A stretch of DNA of 64,000 bases, taken from contig NZ_KZ559485.1 of assembly GCF_002850745.1 (NCBI RefSeq), forward strand, positions 4,412 to 68,411, in the 5' to 3' direction. Below, in pieces: positions 34,236-43,366 of the stretch; position 1 is the stretch's first letter, and each line of letters begins with the position of its first letter. The notes under the pieces are model-generated. The model was not told the origin of the DNA. It saw only the letters and a program-made list of their open reading frames with translations, and ran no database searches. This DNA is from Nonomuraea indica. GTDB taxonomy: Bacteria; Actinomycetota; Actinomycetes; Streptosporangiales; Streptosporangiaceae. The position numbers and the translations under genes were made by a program.

Positions 34236-35084
34236 TCACAGCATCCGTCGCAGGGCGGTCTCCACGGCGTCGACGAGCGCGTCGCCTTCGGTGCCGGGGT
34301 GGCGGGCAAGGCCGAGTTCGACGTCCGGCAGAGCAGGCAAGGCGTCCGCGTCGTGGCAGGCCATGGCCGGCTCGAGGTTGGCGGGCATGAGCGCCGCGAC
34401 CCCGAGCCCGGCCCGGAGCGCGGCGAGCACGCCGACGAGGCTGTTGCTCTCGAACGCCACCCGCCAGCGGCGCCCGGCGCCTTCCAGCGTTTCCAGCACC
34501 GACGTCCGCCAGGCGCACGCGTTCGAGAACAGCACGACCGGCAGCGGATCGGCGTCGGCGGCGACCCCCTGCCCCATCGCCCAGACCAGCGGCAGACGCA
34601 CCGTCCAGCGCGGCGGCCAGGGAAGATCCGGGATCTCGTCGAGGACGAGCTGGACACGGCCCGTGTCATAGGCCTCCCGCATCGTGGCGCTGGACAGGCT
34701 GAGCACCTCCAGCGTCGCGTCGGGGTGCAGCCGCGCGAGGTCGGCGAGCGCCTGCGGAAGGCGCGAAGCGGCGAGATCCTCCAGGAGCCCCACGCCGCAG
34801 TGCCCCGTGAGCGCCCGCCCTGTCTGGGCGAGCGCCTGTGCCGACAGCGCGAGAATGCGCTCGGCGTAGGGCAGCAGCTCCTCGCCCGCCCGGGTCGGCG
34901 AGACGCCGGACGGCGCCCGGTGCAGCAGCGGACTGCCGACGGCCCTTTCGAGCTTGCGCAACTGCTGGCTGAGCGCGGGCTGGGTATGGCCGAGCGCCGC
35001 CGCCGCCCGGCTGATGCTGCCCGCTCGTACGGCCGTGACGAACGACCGCAGCAGCGCGGTCTCGAGATCGCGTGCCATAAGCAT
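34236..35084 (-). CDS. LysR-family transcriptional regulator
   Basis: 282 residues. The N-terminal winged helix is LETALLRSFVTAVRAGSISR then AAAALGHTQPALSQQLRKLE with the linker RAVGSPLLHRAPSGVSPT. The rest is the two-lobed effector domain. ATG 35084 or ATG 35078 (MARDLETALL) are both possible; neither has a strong ribosome site. It is divergent from an MFS gene with 66 bp between starts, the classic LysR regulator-target arrangement. The inducing ligand is unknown. Confidence 0.9.
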   Translation of the reverse strand: MLMARDLETALLRSFVTAVRAGSISRAAAALGHTQPALSQQLRKLERAVGSPLLHRAPSGVSPTRAGEELLPYAERILALSAQALAQTGRALTGHCGVGLLEDLAASRLPQALADLARLHPDATLEVLSLSSATMREAYDTGRVQLVLDEIPDLPWPPRWTVRLPLVWAMGQGVAADADPLPVVLFSNACAWRTSVLETLEGAGRRWRVAFESNSLVGVLAALRAGLGVAALMPANLEPAMACHDADALPALPDVELGLARHPGTEGDALVDAVETALRRML

Positions 35085-35150
35085 TCATTATGCCTGGTCC
35101 AACTGATTGACGACTTCCTATGGCCAGGGGGGCGACCTAGCGTCAGACCG

Positions 35151-36368
35151 GTGACCAGTTTTCGACAGGTGCTCGCGGTGCCGGGGATGACGCCCCTGCT
35201 CGGCATCTCGCTGCTCGCTCGTGCCGCGATCACGGCGGACGTGACGGCGCTGACGATGTACGTCGTGCTCGCCCTCGACATGAGCTACGCGGCGGCGGGA
35301 GGCGTGGCGGCGGCGCTCACCGCCGGTGTCGCGCTGGGCGGGCCGCTGCTGGGCCGGATGATCGACCGGCGCGGCCTGCGCACCGTGCTGCTGGCCACGG
35401 TGGTGCCGCAGATCGTGTTCTGGCTGACCGTGCCTGTGCTGCCCTACGCGATCCTGCTGGGTGCCTCCTTCGCCGCCGGTCTGCTGATGGTGCCGGTCCA
35501 ACCGGTGACCAGGCAGGCGATCGCCGCCATGACGACGGCGGGGCAGCGGCGGGCGGCGTTCGCGCTGGAGGCGGTGGCGGGCGAGCTGTCGTACATGGTG
35601 GGCCCGGCGGTGGTGATCCTGTGCGCGGCGACGCTGTCCCCCGGCGTGGTGGCATGGGGCGTGGGCGCCGCGATCGTCGCCGGCGGGGCGGGGATCGCCC
35701 TGCTCGACCCGCCGCTGCGGGCCGAGGACGAGGCGGGCGGCGACGCGGCGGACCGGCCCCGGCGCCGGGAGTGGCTGGGGACGCGCATGGCCGCCGTTCT
35801 GACGATGGGGTTCGGCGCCACGATGCTGCTCGCCGGCATCGACCTGGCCATCATCGCCACCCTGGAGGAAGCGGGTCAGGTCTCGTGGGCGGCCATGGTC
35901 GTCGCCGTGCTCGGGGTGACGTCCGTCGTGGGCGGCCTGGTGTACGGAACGCTGGCCCGGCCGCTGCCCACGTGGCTGCTGCTCGGCCTGCTCGGGCTGG
36001 CGACGGTTCCCGCCGGACTCGCCCGTGACTGGCCTTGGCTCTGTGCGGCCGTCATCGCCGCCGGGCTGCTCACCGCACCCACGCTCTCCACGATCTCCGA
36101 CGCGGTGAGCCGGCTGGCGCCGGCCGGCGTGCGAGGCGAGGCCACCGGCCTGCAGTCCTCGGCGCTGAGCGCGGGCTTCGCGCTCGGCTCCCCCGTCGTG
36201 GGATTGGCGATCGACGCGTCCGTGCCGGCGGGCGGCTTCGCGGCGGCCGGCCTGGCCGGCCTGCTCGCCGCCCTGACGGGATACCTGCTCTCGCGCCGGT
36301 CACCCGCCCCCGCGCCGTCCCCGTCGCCGACCCCCGAGCCGCGCGACGCCGTCGCGCCTACCCCTTGA
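35151..36368 (+). CDS. MFS transporter
   Basis: 405 residues starting at GTG 35151 (VTSFRQVLAVPGMTPLLGIS). It has twelve predicted helices; the loop between helices 2 and 3 reads GRMIDRRGLRTVLLATV. The long cytoplasmic loop near the middle is rich in Asp, Glu and Arg (LRAEDEAGGDAADRPRRREW). The C-terminus is a Pro-rich tail. It belongs to the small actinobacterial MFS group of unassigned substrate. The divergent LysR gene is the likely regulator. Confidence 0.87.
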   Translation: MTSFRQVLAVPGMTPLLGISLLARAAITADVTALTMYVVLALDMSYAAAGGVAAALTAGVALGGPLLGRMIDRRGLRTVLLATVVPQIVFWLTVPVLPYAILLGASFAAGLLMVPVQPVTRQAIAAMTTAGQRRAAFALEAVAGELSYMVGPAVVILCAATLSPGVVAWGVGAAIVAGGAGIALLDPPLRAEDEAGGDAADRPRRREWLGTRMAAVLTMGFGATMLLAGIDLAIIATLEEAGQVSWAAMVVAVLGVTSVVGGLVYGTLARPLPTWLLLGLLGLATVPAGLARDWPWLCAAVIAAGLLTAPTLSTISDAVSRLAPAGVRGEATGLQSSALSAGFALGSPVVGLAIDASVPAGGFAAAGLAGLLAALTGYLLSRRSPAPAPSPSPTPEPRDAVAPTP

Positions 36369-36415
36369 CGTCCGGCTCGGTACGGCCTCCCGAAGCCACT
36401 CCCTCCGCACAGACG

Positions 36416-36437
36416 GTTGATCTCAACTGTGGTTGAG
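36416..36437. promoter_or_regulatory. Overlapping inverted repeats between MFS and DsbA genes
   Basis: Two palindromes share one arm: GTTGA-TC-TCAAC (36416-36427) and CTCAAC-TGTG-GTTGAG (36422-36437). The 204-bp gap has no gene. This could be an operator for the DsbA-like gene or a terminator-like stem after the MFS gene. Confidence 0.45.
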
Positions 36438-36572
36438 CTTGCATGATGGCGGCCGGGGCATCGCCCCCGCATCCGGCCTTGTGAGGAGTGTGCCCGTGAG
36501 CACGGATTCAGGTTTCCGCTCGACCATCGACCACACCTTGATGGCTTCGAGGGCGAGCGAGGGACCACGTTC

Positions 36573-37196
36573 ATGAAGCTCGAGATGTACGCCGATGTGC
36601 TGTGCCCCTGGTGCTACATCGGCAAGAGACGCCTGACGGCCGCCCTGGCCGGGCAGCCCGGCCGCGACAGCATCGAGATCGTCTGGCGCGGCTACGAGCT
36701 GGCGCCGGACGAGAGCCGGACCCCGGGCCCGACCGCCGCGGAGGCCATGACCGGCTGGTGGGGCGAGCAGGCGCCCGTCCGCATCGCCCGGATCCGGTCG
36801 CTCGGCGCGGCCGAAGGCCTGGAGCTGAACCTCCACCTGGCCCGCCCGGTGAACACCTTCGACGCGCACCGCCTCGTCAAGCTCGCCGCCGACCACGGCC
36901 GCGCCGACCACATGATGGAGCTGCTGCTGCACGCGTACCACACCGCTGGGGACAACGTGGCCGACCCGCGGGTCCTGCAGCGGCTGGGCGGCGAGGCCGG
37001 GCTGGACACCGAGGACGTACGCGCGGTCCTGGACGGCGACGACTACGCCGGCGACGTCCACGCCGACCGGCGCCGCGCGGCGCAGCACGGCGTCACCAGC
37101 GTGCCCAGCCTCGTGATCGACGGGCGCCCGCCGGTTCCCGGAGTCCAGCCGGTCGCCGATCTGCGGGTGCTCCTGCGCAACGACCCGACCGGCTGA
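36573..37196 (+). CDS. DsbA-family oxidoreductase (FrnE-like)
   Basis: 207 residues of the DsbA-like thioredoxin superfamily. The active site is CPWC (residues 11-14) in MYADVLCPWCYIGKRRL. The cis-proline loop is TSVPSLVIDG near 170, and a helical insertion lies in between. No signal peptide is present, so it acts in the cytoplasm, as FrnE-like proteins do. These are linked to polyketide biosynthesis (frenolicin) and to oxidative stress, without a single known reaction. ATG 36573 is the natural start. It stands alone, converging with the TetR gene. Confidence 0.88.
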   Translation: MKLEMYADVLCPWCYIGKRRLTAALAGQPGRDSIEIVWRGYELAPDESRTPGPTAAEAMTGWWGEQAPVRIARIRSLGAAEGLELNLHLARPVNTFDAHRLVKLAADHGRADHMMELLLHAYHTAGDNVADPRVLQRLGGEAGLDTEDVRAVLDGDDYAGDVHADRRRAAQHGVTSVPSLVIDGRPPVPGVQPVADLRVLLRNDPTG

Positions 37197-37260
37197 CCCG
37201 CCGTCCCGATCGACCCTGACCAGCCGGGCCGACGGACAGCCCGTCACACGATCTCCTCCG

Positions 37261-37881
37261 TCACCCCGGCCGCCCCGTGCCCGCGATCTCGTCCAGGGAG
37301 AGCGGGCCGGTCAGGTAGCGCTGGACGGTGGGCGCGACCACGGCCACCACCTGGCCGGCGGACATCGAGGCCAGCGGGTCCACCTTGAGCATGTAGCGGA
37401 TCATGGCCAGGCCGAGCAGTTGCGAGGCGGTCAGCAGGGCGCGGATCTCGGCGTGGTCGCCGGACAGGCGGCGAGTGACCGGGCCGAGCAGCTCTCGGCT
37501 CGTCAGCTCCTTCAGCAGCTCGGCCGCCGCCGGCGTGGCGGCGGCGGCGTGCAGCACGGCCGAGAGGTCGGGGCCGTGCGCCGGGTCCTCCCACACCTCC
37601 AGGTATTTCGTCACGAGCCGTTCGCCGATGTGCGCCTCGTCGCCGTCGAAGGCCCCGACCAGCAGCGCGACCGGCAGGCTGGTGTTGATCGCGGCACTGA
37701 ACAGCCCGTCCTTGTTGCCGAAGAAGTGCATCACGAGGGCGGGATCGACCCCTGCCGCCCGCGCCACGCCCCTGATCGTCGTGCCGCCGTAACCATGTGC
37801 CTTGAAGGACTCCATCGCCGCCTCCAGGATCTCCTGCCTGGTCTGCGGGTTTCCCGGTCGTCTTCCACGTTCGTCGGCCAT
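37261..37881 (-). CDS. TetR-family transcriptional regulator
   Basis: 206 residues. The helix-turn-helix lies in TRQEILEAAMESFKAHGYGG and TTIRGVARAAGVDPALVMHF, followed by FGNKDGLF. The C-terminal domain is of the TetR_C_16-like type, common in actinobacteria. ATG 37881 (MADERGRRPGN) is preferred over ATG 37893. The divergent gene encodes a Pip/YhgE-like membrane protein, and an 11-bp palindrome, TCTAC-C-GTAGA, lies between them, so repression of that gene is likely. Confidence 0.9.
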   Translation of the reverse strand: MADERGRRPGNPQTRQEILEAAMESFKAHGYGGTTIRGVARAAGVDPALVMHFFGNKDGLFSAAINTSLPVALLVGAFDGDEAHIGERLVTKYLEVWEDPAHGPDLSAVLHAAAATPAAAELLKELTSRELLGPVTRRLSGDHAEIRALLTASQLLGLAMIRYMLKVDPLASMSAGQVVAVVAPTVQRYLTGPLSLDEIAGTGRPG

Positions 37882-37907
37882 GGGGCTATTCAACCATGTG
37901 GAATTGC

Positions 37908-37918
37908 TCTACCGTAGA
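37908..37918. promoter_or_regulatory. TetR operator palindrome
   Basis: TCTAC-C-GTAGA, a perfect palindrome. It is flanked by GAATT on the left and ATTC on the right, which extends the symmetry with a 2-nt slip. It lies 27 bp upstream of the TetR start. The CTACnGTAG core is frequent before actinobacterial TetR genes. Confidence 0.68.
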
Positions 37919-38043
37919 ATTCAACACCGATGAAGTCATCAGGTGGTGAAAGTCGAGCACGGGGAGACGTCCCGCCATCGGGCAAGCGCGTACCGGCTCG
38001 CCCGGTCACCACGTGCCTCACCCGTTCTTCTGGAGGAGTAGCC

Positions 38044-39108
38044 ATGGCCGCTCAAGCCGCCCCGGCAGCCGCCACGCCACCGTCGCCCTGGTCGACGGTG
38101 GCCAGGGCAGTCGTCCTTCTCACCGCGATCGTCTCCGTGATGCTCATCGCCTTCGCCTGGCCGTCGGTGCGTGCGTCGGTGCACGATGTGCCGATCGCCG
38201 TCGCCGGGCCGGCCGCCGCGGCCGAGCGCATCCGCACCGCTCTGGACCTACGCCTGCCGGACGGCTTCGAGATCACCGAGGTCGCCGACACCGCGGCCGC
38301 CGAACGATTGATCCGCGACCGGGAGGTGTACGGGGCGATCGACGTCAGCTCCGGCACCCCGCAGGTCATCATCGCCTCCGCCGGCAGCGCAGCGGTCGCC
38401 CAGACCCTGCAGGGCGTCGCGGCCGCGCTCGGCCAGGCGCAGGCGCCCGGCGCCGGTCCGGCGGCCGCCGTCCGCGATCTCGCCGCGCTGCCGGCCGACG
38501 ACCCGCGTGGCGCCGGTCTGGCCGCCGGAGCCCTGCCCCTCGTCATGGCCGGACTGCTCGCCGTGCTGCTGCTGACCAGACTCGTCAGCGGCACCGCCCG
38601 GAGGGTCACCGGAGCGCTCGCCTTCGCGATCACCGGCGGCCTGGCCGCGGCAGCGATCCTGCAGTTCTGGCTCGGCTCGCTCACCGGCTCCTACTGGGCC
38701 AACAGCGGCGCCATCGCCCTGACCATCGCGGCCACCGCCCTCAGCATCCTCGGATTGGAGGCACTGTTCGGACTCGTCGGCTTCGGACTCGGTGCCGTCA
38801 CCATGATGCTCATCGGCAATCCCCTGTCGGGTACCGCGACCGCTCCCGAGATGCTGCCCGGCTGGTCCGGCGTCCTCGGTCAGCTGCTGCCGCCCGGGGC
38901 CGGCGGCCAGCTGCTGCGCTCCACCGCCTTCTTCGACGGCCATGGCGCCACCCACCCCGTCACCGTCCTCGCGGCCTGGCTCACGGTCGGGGCGATGCTG
39001 TGCCTGGCCGGCGGCCTGCGCGCACGCCGCGGCCCCGCTGTCGGGGCGCGACATGTGCGGACGGCCGCACCCCCCCACTCCTACGCGCCGGCGACCCCGC
39101 GAGGTTGA
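38044..39108 (+). CDS. Membrane protein with Pip/YhgE-like ABC-2 layout
   Basis: 354 residues. One N-terminal helix (about 21-42, AVVLLTAIVSVMLIAFAWPS) is followed by an extracytoplasmic domain of about 110 residues (VPIAVAGPAAAAERIRTALD, PDGFEITEVADTAAAERLIR). Five or so C-terminal helices follow (about 165-325). This is the arrangement of Pip/YhgE proteins and ABC-2-type permeases without a partner ATPase. The start has a GGAGGAGTAG site. The divergent TetR gene probably regulates it. Export of a toxic hydrophobic compound is a guess from the family. Confidence 0.8.
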   Translation: MAAQAAPAAATPPSPWSTVARAVVLLTAIVSVMLIAFAWPSVRASVHDVPIAVAGPAAAAERIRTALDLRLPDGFEITEVADTAAAERLIRDREVYGAIDVSSGTPQVIIASAGSAAVAQTLQGVAAALGQAQAPGAGPAAAVRDLAALPADDPRGAGLAAGALPLVMAGLLAVLLLTRLVSGTARRVTGALAFAITGGLAAAAILQFWLGSLTGSYWANSGAIALTIAATALSILGLEALFGLVGFGLGAVTMMLIGNPLSGTATAPEMLPGWSGVLGQLLPPGAGGQLLRSTAFFDGHGATHPVTVLAAWLTVGAMLCLAGGLRARRGPAVGARHVRTAAPPHSYAPATPRG

Positions 39109-39291
39109 CGGCCCTCCGGGCACCGCTCGGCGGTCCCTGGTCGGCTCGGGGTCTGGATGTGGCCCGGAAGGAGGACGTCGTCGTCCTGTGCGGGGACAGC
39201 CCGGCAGGTCGGGGGTGGCCGGTACGAGTTACGTGGGCGAGGTCACCGGCGGGCACTGCACGTCAGTCAGGTCTATCACTGGAGGTCATCG

Positions 39292-40515
39292 ATGATGGAA
39301 AGCGTCACCGGCGAGTCGGCCGATGTGGAACTGCCGGTCGAACGTGGCTGCCCGTTCGCCCCGCCCGCCGAGTACGAGCGGCTGCGCGCGCGGGCGCCGA
39401 TCAGCAAGATCCGTCTGGCCGGCGACGGCGAGGCGTGGTGGGTGTCCGGGCATGACCAGGCCCGTGCCGTTCTCGCCGACTCCCGTTTCTCCTCCGACAG
39501 GCGCAGGGACGGCTTCCCGCTCTTCACCCTCGACGCGGAGACCCTGCGGCAGCTCCGCAGCCAGCCGCCGCTGATGCTCGGCATGGACGGCGCCGAACAC
39601 TCCGCGGCCCGCCGTCCGGTGATCGGCGAGTTCACCGTGAGGCGGCTGGCCGGGCTGCGCCCGCGGATCCAGGAGATCGTCGACCGCTTCGTCGACGACA
39701 TGCTCGCCACCGGCCGGCGGCCGGTCGACCTGGTGCGGGCGCTGTCCCTGCCGGTGCCGTCACTGGTCATCTGCGAACTGCTCGGCGTCCCCTACACCGA
39801 CCACGACTTCTTCCAGAGCCGCACCGCCATGATGGTCAGCCGGACGTCGCCGGAAGACCGCCGGCGAGCCCTCGCCGAACTGCGCGCCTACATCGACGAC
39901 CTGATCACTCGCAAGGAGTCCGAACCCGGCGACGACCTGTTCGGCCGGCAGATCGCCCGGCAGCGCCAGGAAGGCGCGCTCGACCACGCGGCCCTGGTGG
40001 GCCTGGCCTTCCTGCTGCTGACCGCCGGGCACGAGACCACGGCGAACATGATCTCGCTCGGCGTGGTCGGGCTGCTCACCCATCCCGACCAACTGGCCCT
40101 GGTCAAGGCCGACCCGGACAGGACGCCCATGGCCGTGGAGGAGCTGCTGCGCTTCTTCTCCATCGCCGACGGGGTCACCTCCCGGCTGGCGACCGAGGAC
40201 GTGCAGATCGGCGGGGCGCGCATCAAAGCCGGCGAGGGCGTCATCGTTTCGATCCTGTCGGCCAACTGGGACCCGGCGGCGTTCGAGGACCCGGCCGAGC
40301 TGGACGTCGAACGCGGTGCCCGCCACCACGTCGCCTTCGGGTTCGGCCCGCACCAGTGCCTCGGCCAGAACCTGGCCCGGATGGAGCTGCAGATCGTCTT
40401 CGACACGCTGTTCCGCCGCATCCCGACCCTGCGGCTCGCCGCACCGGTCGACGAGCTGCCGTTCAAGAGCGACGCCGTCATCTACGGCGTGCACGAGCTC
40501 CCGGTCACCTGGTGA
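39292..40515 (+). CDS. Cytochrome P450
   Basis: 407 residues, soluble bacterial class I type. The I-helix motif is LLLTAGHETTANMI, the ExxR lies in EELLRFFSI, and the heme loop is FGFGPHQCLGQNLAR. The N-terminal GCPFAPPAEYERLRARAPIS segment is typical of CYP105 relatives. ATG 39292 is 6 nt after GGAGG; ATG 39295 is possible. It is followed after 10 bp by its ferredoxin gene and then by a flavoprotein gene, so it should be a self-contained monooxygenase system. The substrate is unknown. It differs from the P450 at 25.1 kb, which travels with an exporter. Confidence 0.93.
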   Translation: MMESVTGESADVELPVERGCPFAPPAEYERLRARAPISKIRLAGDGEAWWVSGHDQARAVLADSRFSSDRRRDGFPLFTLDAETLRQLRSQPPLMLGMDGAEHSAARRPVIGEFTVRRLAGLRPRIQEIVDRFVDDMLATGRRPVDLVRALSLPVPSLVICELLGVPYTDHDFFQSRTAMMVSRTSPEDRRRALAELRAYIDDLITRKESEPGDDLFGRQIARQRQEGALDHAALVGLAFLLLTAGHETTANMISLGVVGLLTHPDQLALVKADPDRTPMAVEELLRFFSIADGVTSRLATEDVQIGGARIKAGEGVIVSILSANWDPAAFEDPAELDVERGARHHVAFGFGPHQCLGQNLARMELQIVFDTLFRRIPTLRLAAPVDELPFKSDAVIYGVHELPVTW

Positions 40516-40525
40516 GGAGGGCCTG

Positions 40526-40720
40526 ATGCGGATCAAAGCGGACACCGGCCTCTGCGTCGGCTCCGGCCAGTGCGTCCTGACCGTCCCGGCCGTGTTCGAC
40601 CAGGGCGACGACGGCATCGTGGTCCTGCTGACCGACCGCCCCGACGACGAGACCGCGGCACGGGCGCGGCACGCCGTCACCCTCTGCCCCTCGCGAGCCC
40701 TGTCCATCCTGCGGGAGTAG
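40526..40720 (+). CDS. 3Fe-4S ferredoxin
   Basis: 64 residues. The cluster ligands are Cys10 and Cys16 in LCVGSGQC and Cys54 in TLCPSRAL: the C-x5-C ... CP pattern of 3Fe-4S ferredoxins that serve bacterial P450s, where a residue other than Cys sits in the middle (Gly at 13). It starts with GAGGAGGG upstream, 10 bp after the P450 stop. It should carry electrons from the reductase to the P450 encoded just before. Confidence 0.92.
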   Translation: MRIKADTGLCVGSGQCVLTVPAVFDQGDDGIVVLLTDRPDDETAARARHAVTLCPSRALSILRE

Positions 40721-40816
40721 GCGCGCCTCGGACGGACCACGCGCTCGCGCCAAGAGAGGGCTACGCCCTCACCCCGTCCCGCTCAACTCACCGAAAGCAA
40801 AGGACAGGAGCACCAC

Positions 40817-42007
40817 ATGAAACACCGCATCGTCGTCCTCGGCGCCGGCTATGCCGGCGCCTACGTGGCCGGGAACCTGGCCCGCCGGCTGTCCCGGGCG
40901 GACACCGAGATCACCGTCGTCAACGCCGTGCCGTACTTCGTCCAGCGCATGCGGATGCACCAGCTCGTGGCCGGCCAGGACGTGAAGGCTCCGCAGCTCG
41001 CCGACGTCTTCGCGAACACGGGGATACGGCTGTGCCTGGACCGTGTCACCGCCCTCGACCCCGAGCGCCAGGTCGCCACCGTGGCCAACGGCGGCGAGCT
41101 CGGCTACGACACGCTTGTCTACGCGCTCGGCAGCCAGGGCGCCGACCACGGCGTCCCCGGCGTGGCCGAGCACGCCTTCGACGTCGCCGCCCGGCCGTCG
41201 GCGCTGCGCCTGCGCGAGCGCCTGGACACCCTGGACAGGCGGCGCGAAGGCGGGAACGTGGTGGTCGTCGGCGACGGGTGGACCGGCATCGAGACCGCCA
41301 CCGAGATCGCCGAGTCCCGGCCAGGCCTGTCGGTGACGCTGGTCGCCCGCGGCGAGCTTGGCGCCCGGCTCGCCGCCGGAGCCCGCCGCCACCTGCGCCG
41401 GGCCTGCGACCGGCTGGGCGTCACCGTCGTGGAGCACACCAGCGTCGAAGCCGTCGAAGCGACCCGGGTGCTGTGCTCCGACGGCACCGCCCTGGCCTCC
41501 GACGCGACCGCGTGGACGGCCGGGTTCGCGGTCAGCCCCATTGCCGCCGCCGCCGGACTGGAGGTCACGAGGAACGGTCAGGTCGTCGTCGATCGCACCA
41601 TGCGGTCGGTTTCGCACCCGAACGTCTACGCCATCGGCGACAGCGTCTGTGCCGTCGGCGACAACGGCCGGCCGCTCCCGATGTCCTGCGCTTCGGCGGG
41701 GTACACCGGCAATCAGGCCATCCAGGCGATCGTGGCACGACTCACCGGCCGCGAGGTCACCAGGACCAAGCTGGTCTACACCTACAACCACATCAGCCTC
41801 GGGCGGCGGGACGGGATCCTGCAGACGTTCGATGACCGAGGACAGCCGAAGCCGAAGTACGAGGGCGGCTGGAAACCCGCACGGGTCAAGGAGGGCATCA
41901 TCAAGACAGCGCTCTGGTCCACCTCGCACCCGACCTTCGGCCTGCCCAGGCGCAGGCGCCACCTGGCCACCGTGCCAGGTCTGTCCGCCGAGAATGCGGT
42001 CGTGTAA
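40817..42007 (+). CDS. FAD-dependent pyridine nucleotide-disulfide family oxidoreductase (NDH-2-like)
   Basis: 396 residues. The FAD motif is IVVLGAGYAGAYVAGNLARR, the NAD(P)H motif is VVVVGDGWTGIETATEIAES (about 152-170) and the second FAD motif is NVYAIGDSVCAVGDNGRPLP (about 280). The overall scheme resembles NADH dehydrogenase type II and related flavoproteins. The C-terminus carries positively charged segments (GWKPARVKEGIIKTALWSTS) as in NDH-2 proteins. It follows the ferredoxin gene by 96 bp and may be the reductase of the P450 system, though NDH-2-like enzymes normally reduce quinones; its true partner is uncertain. Confidence 0.85.
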   Translation: MKHRIVVLGAGYAGAYVAGNLARRLSRADTEITVVNAVPYFVQRMRMHQLVAGQDVKAPQLADVFANTGIRLCLDRVTALDPERQVATVANGGELGYDTLVYALGSQGADHGVPGVAEHAFDVAARPSALRLRERLDTLDRRREGGNVVVVGDGWTGIETATEIAESRPGLSVTLVARGELGARLAAGARRHLRRACDRLGVTVVEHTSVEAVEATRVLCSDGTALASDATAWTAGFAVSPIAAAAGLEVTRNGQVVVDRTMRSVSHPNVYAIGDSVCAVGDNGRPLPMSCASAGYTGNQAIQAIVARLTGREVTRTKLVYTYNHISLGRRDGILQTFDDRGQPKPKYEGGWKPARVKEGIIKTALWSTSHPTFGLPRRRRHLATVPGLSAENAVV

Positions 42008-42300
42008 CCTGCTGGCCGGCGTGGACAGCACCGTCACTGGCTGTTGCGTGCGCGTGCGTCGCGTGCTGCCCCCCGGGTGCGTTGCCGGTGAGATGCGGCT
42101 CTTCCGCAGTGACGTGTCGATCTGCCTTGCCATCGTGATGCGACGGCCGCGCCATGTGGGCACTTCCGGTGCCGTAGCCGTGGGGGGACGTACGGCGGCG
42201 GGAGTAGCGCGAACCGTCTTCGGTCGTACGACGACGGCGGCCGGCACGGGCGGCACGATCGGGACCGCGATCGCACACCACCCGTCGAAGGGCACGATCC
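42008..42300. other. Intergenic region without a recognisable gene
   Basis: 293 bp. No frame shows convincing coding character and no hairpin or palindrome stands out. It separates the P450 cassette from the following gene. Confidence 0.5.
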
Positions 42301-43305
42301 ATGCCGTCATTGGTACGCCACGTCATCCCCGTTTCCCCGAACCGCGCCCATGGCCTGGTGGCCGAGGTCTACGCACAGGTCAACGCCGAGTTCAGCAGCA
42401 TCGGCCCGGCCGTGATGATGATGTCCCCGTCCCCTGAGCTGATGGCGGCCGGCTGGTCGCTGATGCGCGAGGCCCAGCTGGCCGGCGGTGTCCCGGCACT
42501 GGACAAGGCCCTGGTGGCACTGGGCGTGGCCCAGGCCAACGACCTGGAGTACGACGTCCAGGCCTTCCTGGCCGTGCTGCGCCTCCTCGGGCGGCCGGAC
42601 CTCGCCGACGCCGTCGAGCGTGGCGGCCGGCCTGCCGATCCGAGCCAGGCGGCCCTGCTCCGCTGGGCGGTCGCCACCGGAGGTGACCAGGTGGAGGCGC
42701 CGTTCTCCGGCGACGGCACCGCCGAGTATGTCGGTACGGCGCTGTTCACGCACTTCATCAACCGGGTGGCGGCGGCCATGCTGCCCGCCGGGCTCACCCC
42801 GGGCAGCATGGCCGCCGACGACGAACCGCCGTTCGAGGGCGCCCCGGTCCTGCGTGACCTGGACCAGGACCTGCGCCCGGGTGCCACCCTGCCGCTGTTG
42901 GACGGGCTGCCTGCGGGCAAGGAGCCGGCGTGGGCCGGCGGCCTGCCGATCGGCACGGCGTACGCCGCCCTCGCCGCCACCGCCGCGCAGGGCGCCGGGC
43001 TGCTCACGTCCGCCACCGCGCGGGCGGTGGCCACGACGATGGCCGAGCACCGCGGCCGCCGCCGCGCCGCCGGTGACTGGGTGGACCGGCCGCTGACGGC
43101 GCTGACGGAGCAGGAGCGAGCGGGGGCGAAGGTGGCGATCCTGGCGGGGCTGGCGCCCGAGGCGGTGACCGACGAACAGGTCGCCGCCTGGCGCGCGACC
43201 GACCGGCGCCTCAGCGACCACTGCACAGTGTTCCTGCTGGCCTACGGCGCCATGGCCGCCGTCAGCCACATCGAGGCCGACATCACCGCCGCACTCGCCG
43301 CGTAG
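42301..43305 (+). CDS. Carboxymuconolactone decarboxylase/AhpD-like fold protein lacking the Cys pair
   Basis: 334 residues, mostly alpha-helical. Residues 45-100 (LMREAQLAGGVPALDKALVA, then LRLLGRPDLADAVE) recall AhpD/CMD proteins, and the gene may be of the large carboxymuconolactone-decarboxylase-like group. The CxxC peroxidatic pair of AhpD is absent: the protein has only one cysteine, near the C-terminus. Alkylhydroperoxidase activity is therefore unlikely. ATG 42301 follows AAGGGCACGATCC. It lies downstream of the P450 cassette and before a SnoaL-like gene. The family assignment is tentative. Confidence 0.55.
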   Translation: MPSLVRHVIPVSPNRAHGLVAEVYAQVNAEFSSIGPAVMMMSPSPELMAAGWSLMREAQLAGGVPALDKALVALGVAQANDLEYDVQAFLAVLRLLGRPDLADAVERGGRPADPSQAALLRWAVATGGDQVEAPFSGDGTAEYVGTALFTHFINRVAAAMLPAGLTPGSMAADDEPPFEGAPVLRDLDQDLRPGATLPLLDGLPAGKEPAWAGGLPIGTAYAALAATAAQGAGLLTSATARAVATTMAEHRGRRRAAGDWVDRPLTALTEQERAGAKVAILAGLAPEAVTDEQVAAWRATDRRLSDHCTVFLLAYGAMAAVSHIEADITAALAA

Positions 43306-43366
43306 GAACGCTCGACGGCGCGTCGGGTACGTCCGAACATCGACCTTCTCCCACCAAGGAAGCATC

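Noticed and set aside
42008..42300. Possible small gene or RNA in this gap
   Set aside because: No frame has a ribosome site and coding bias together, and no stable conserved-looking structure is visible.
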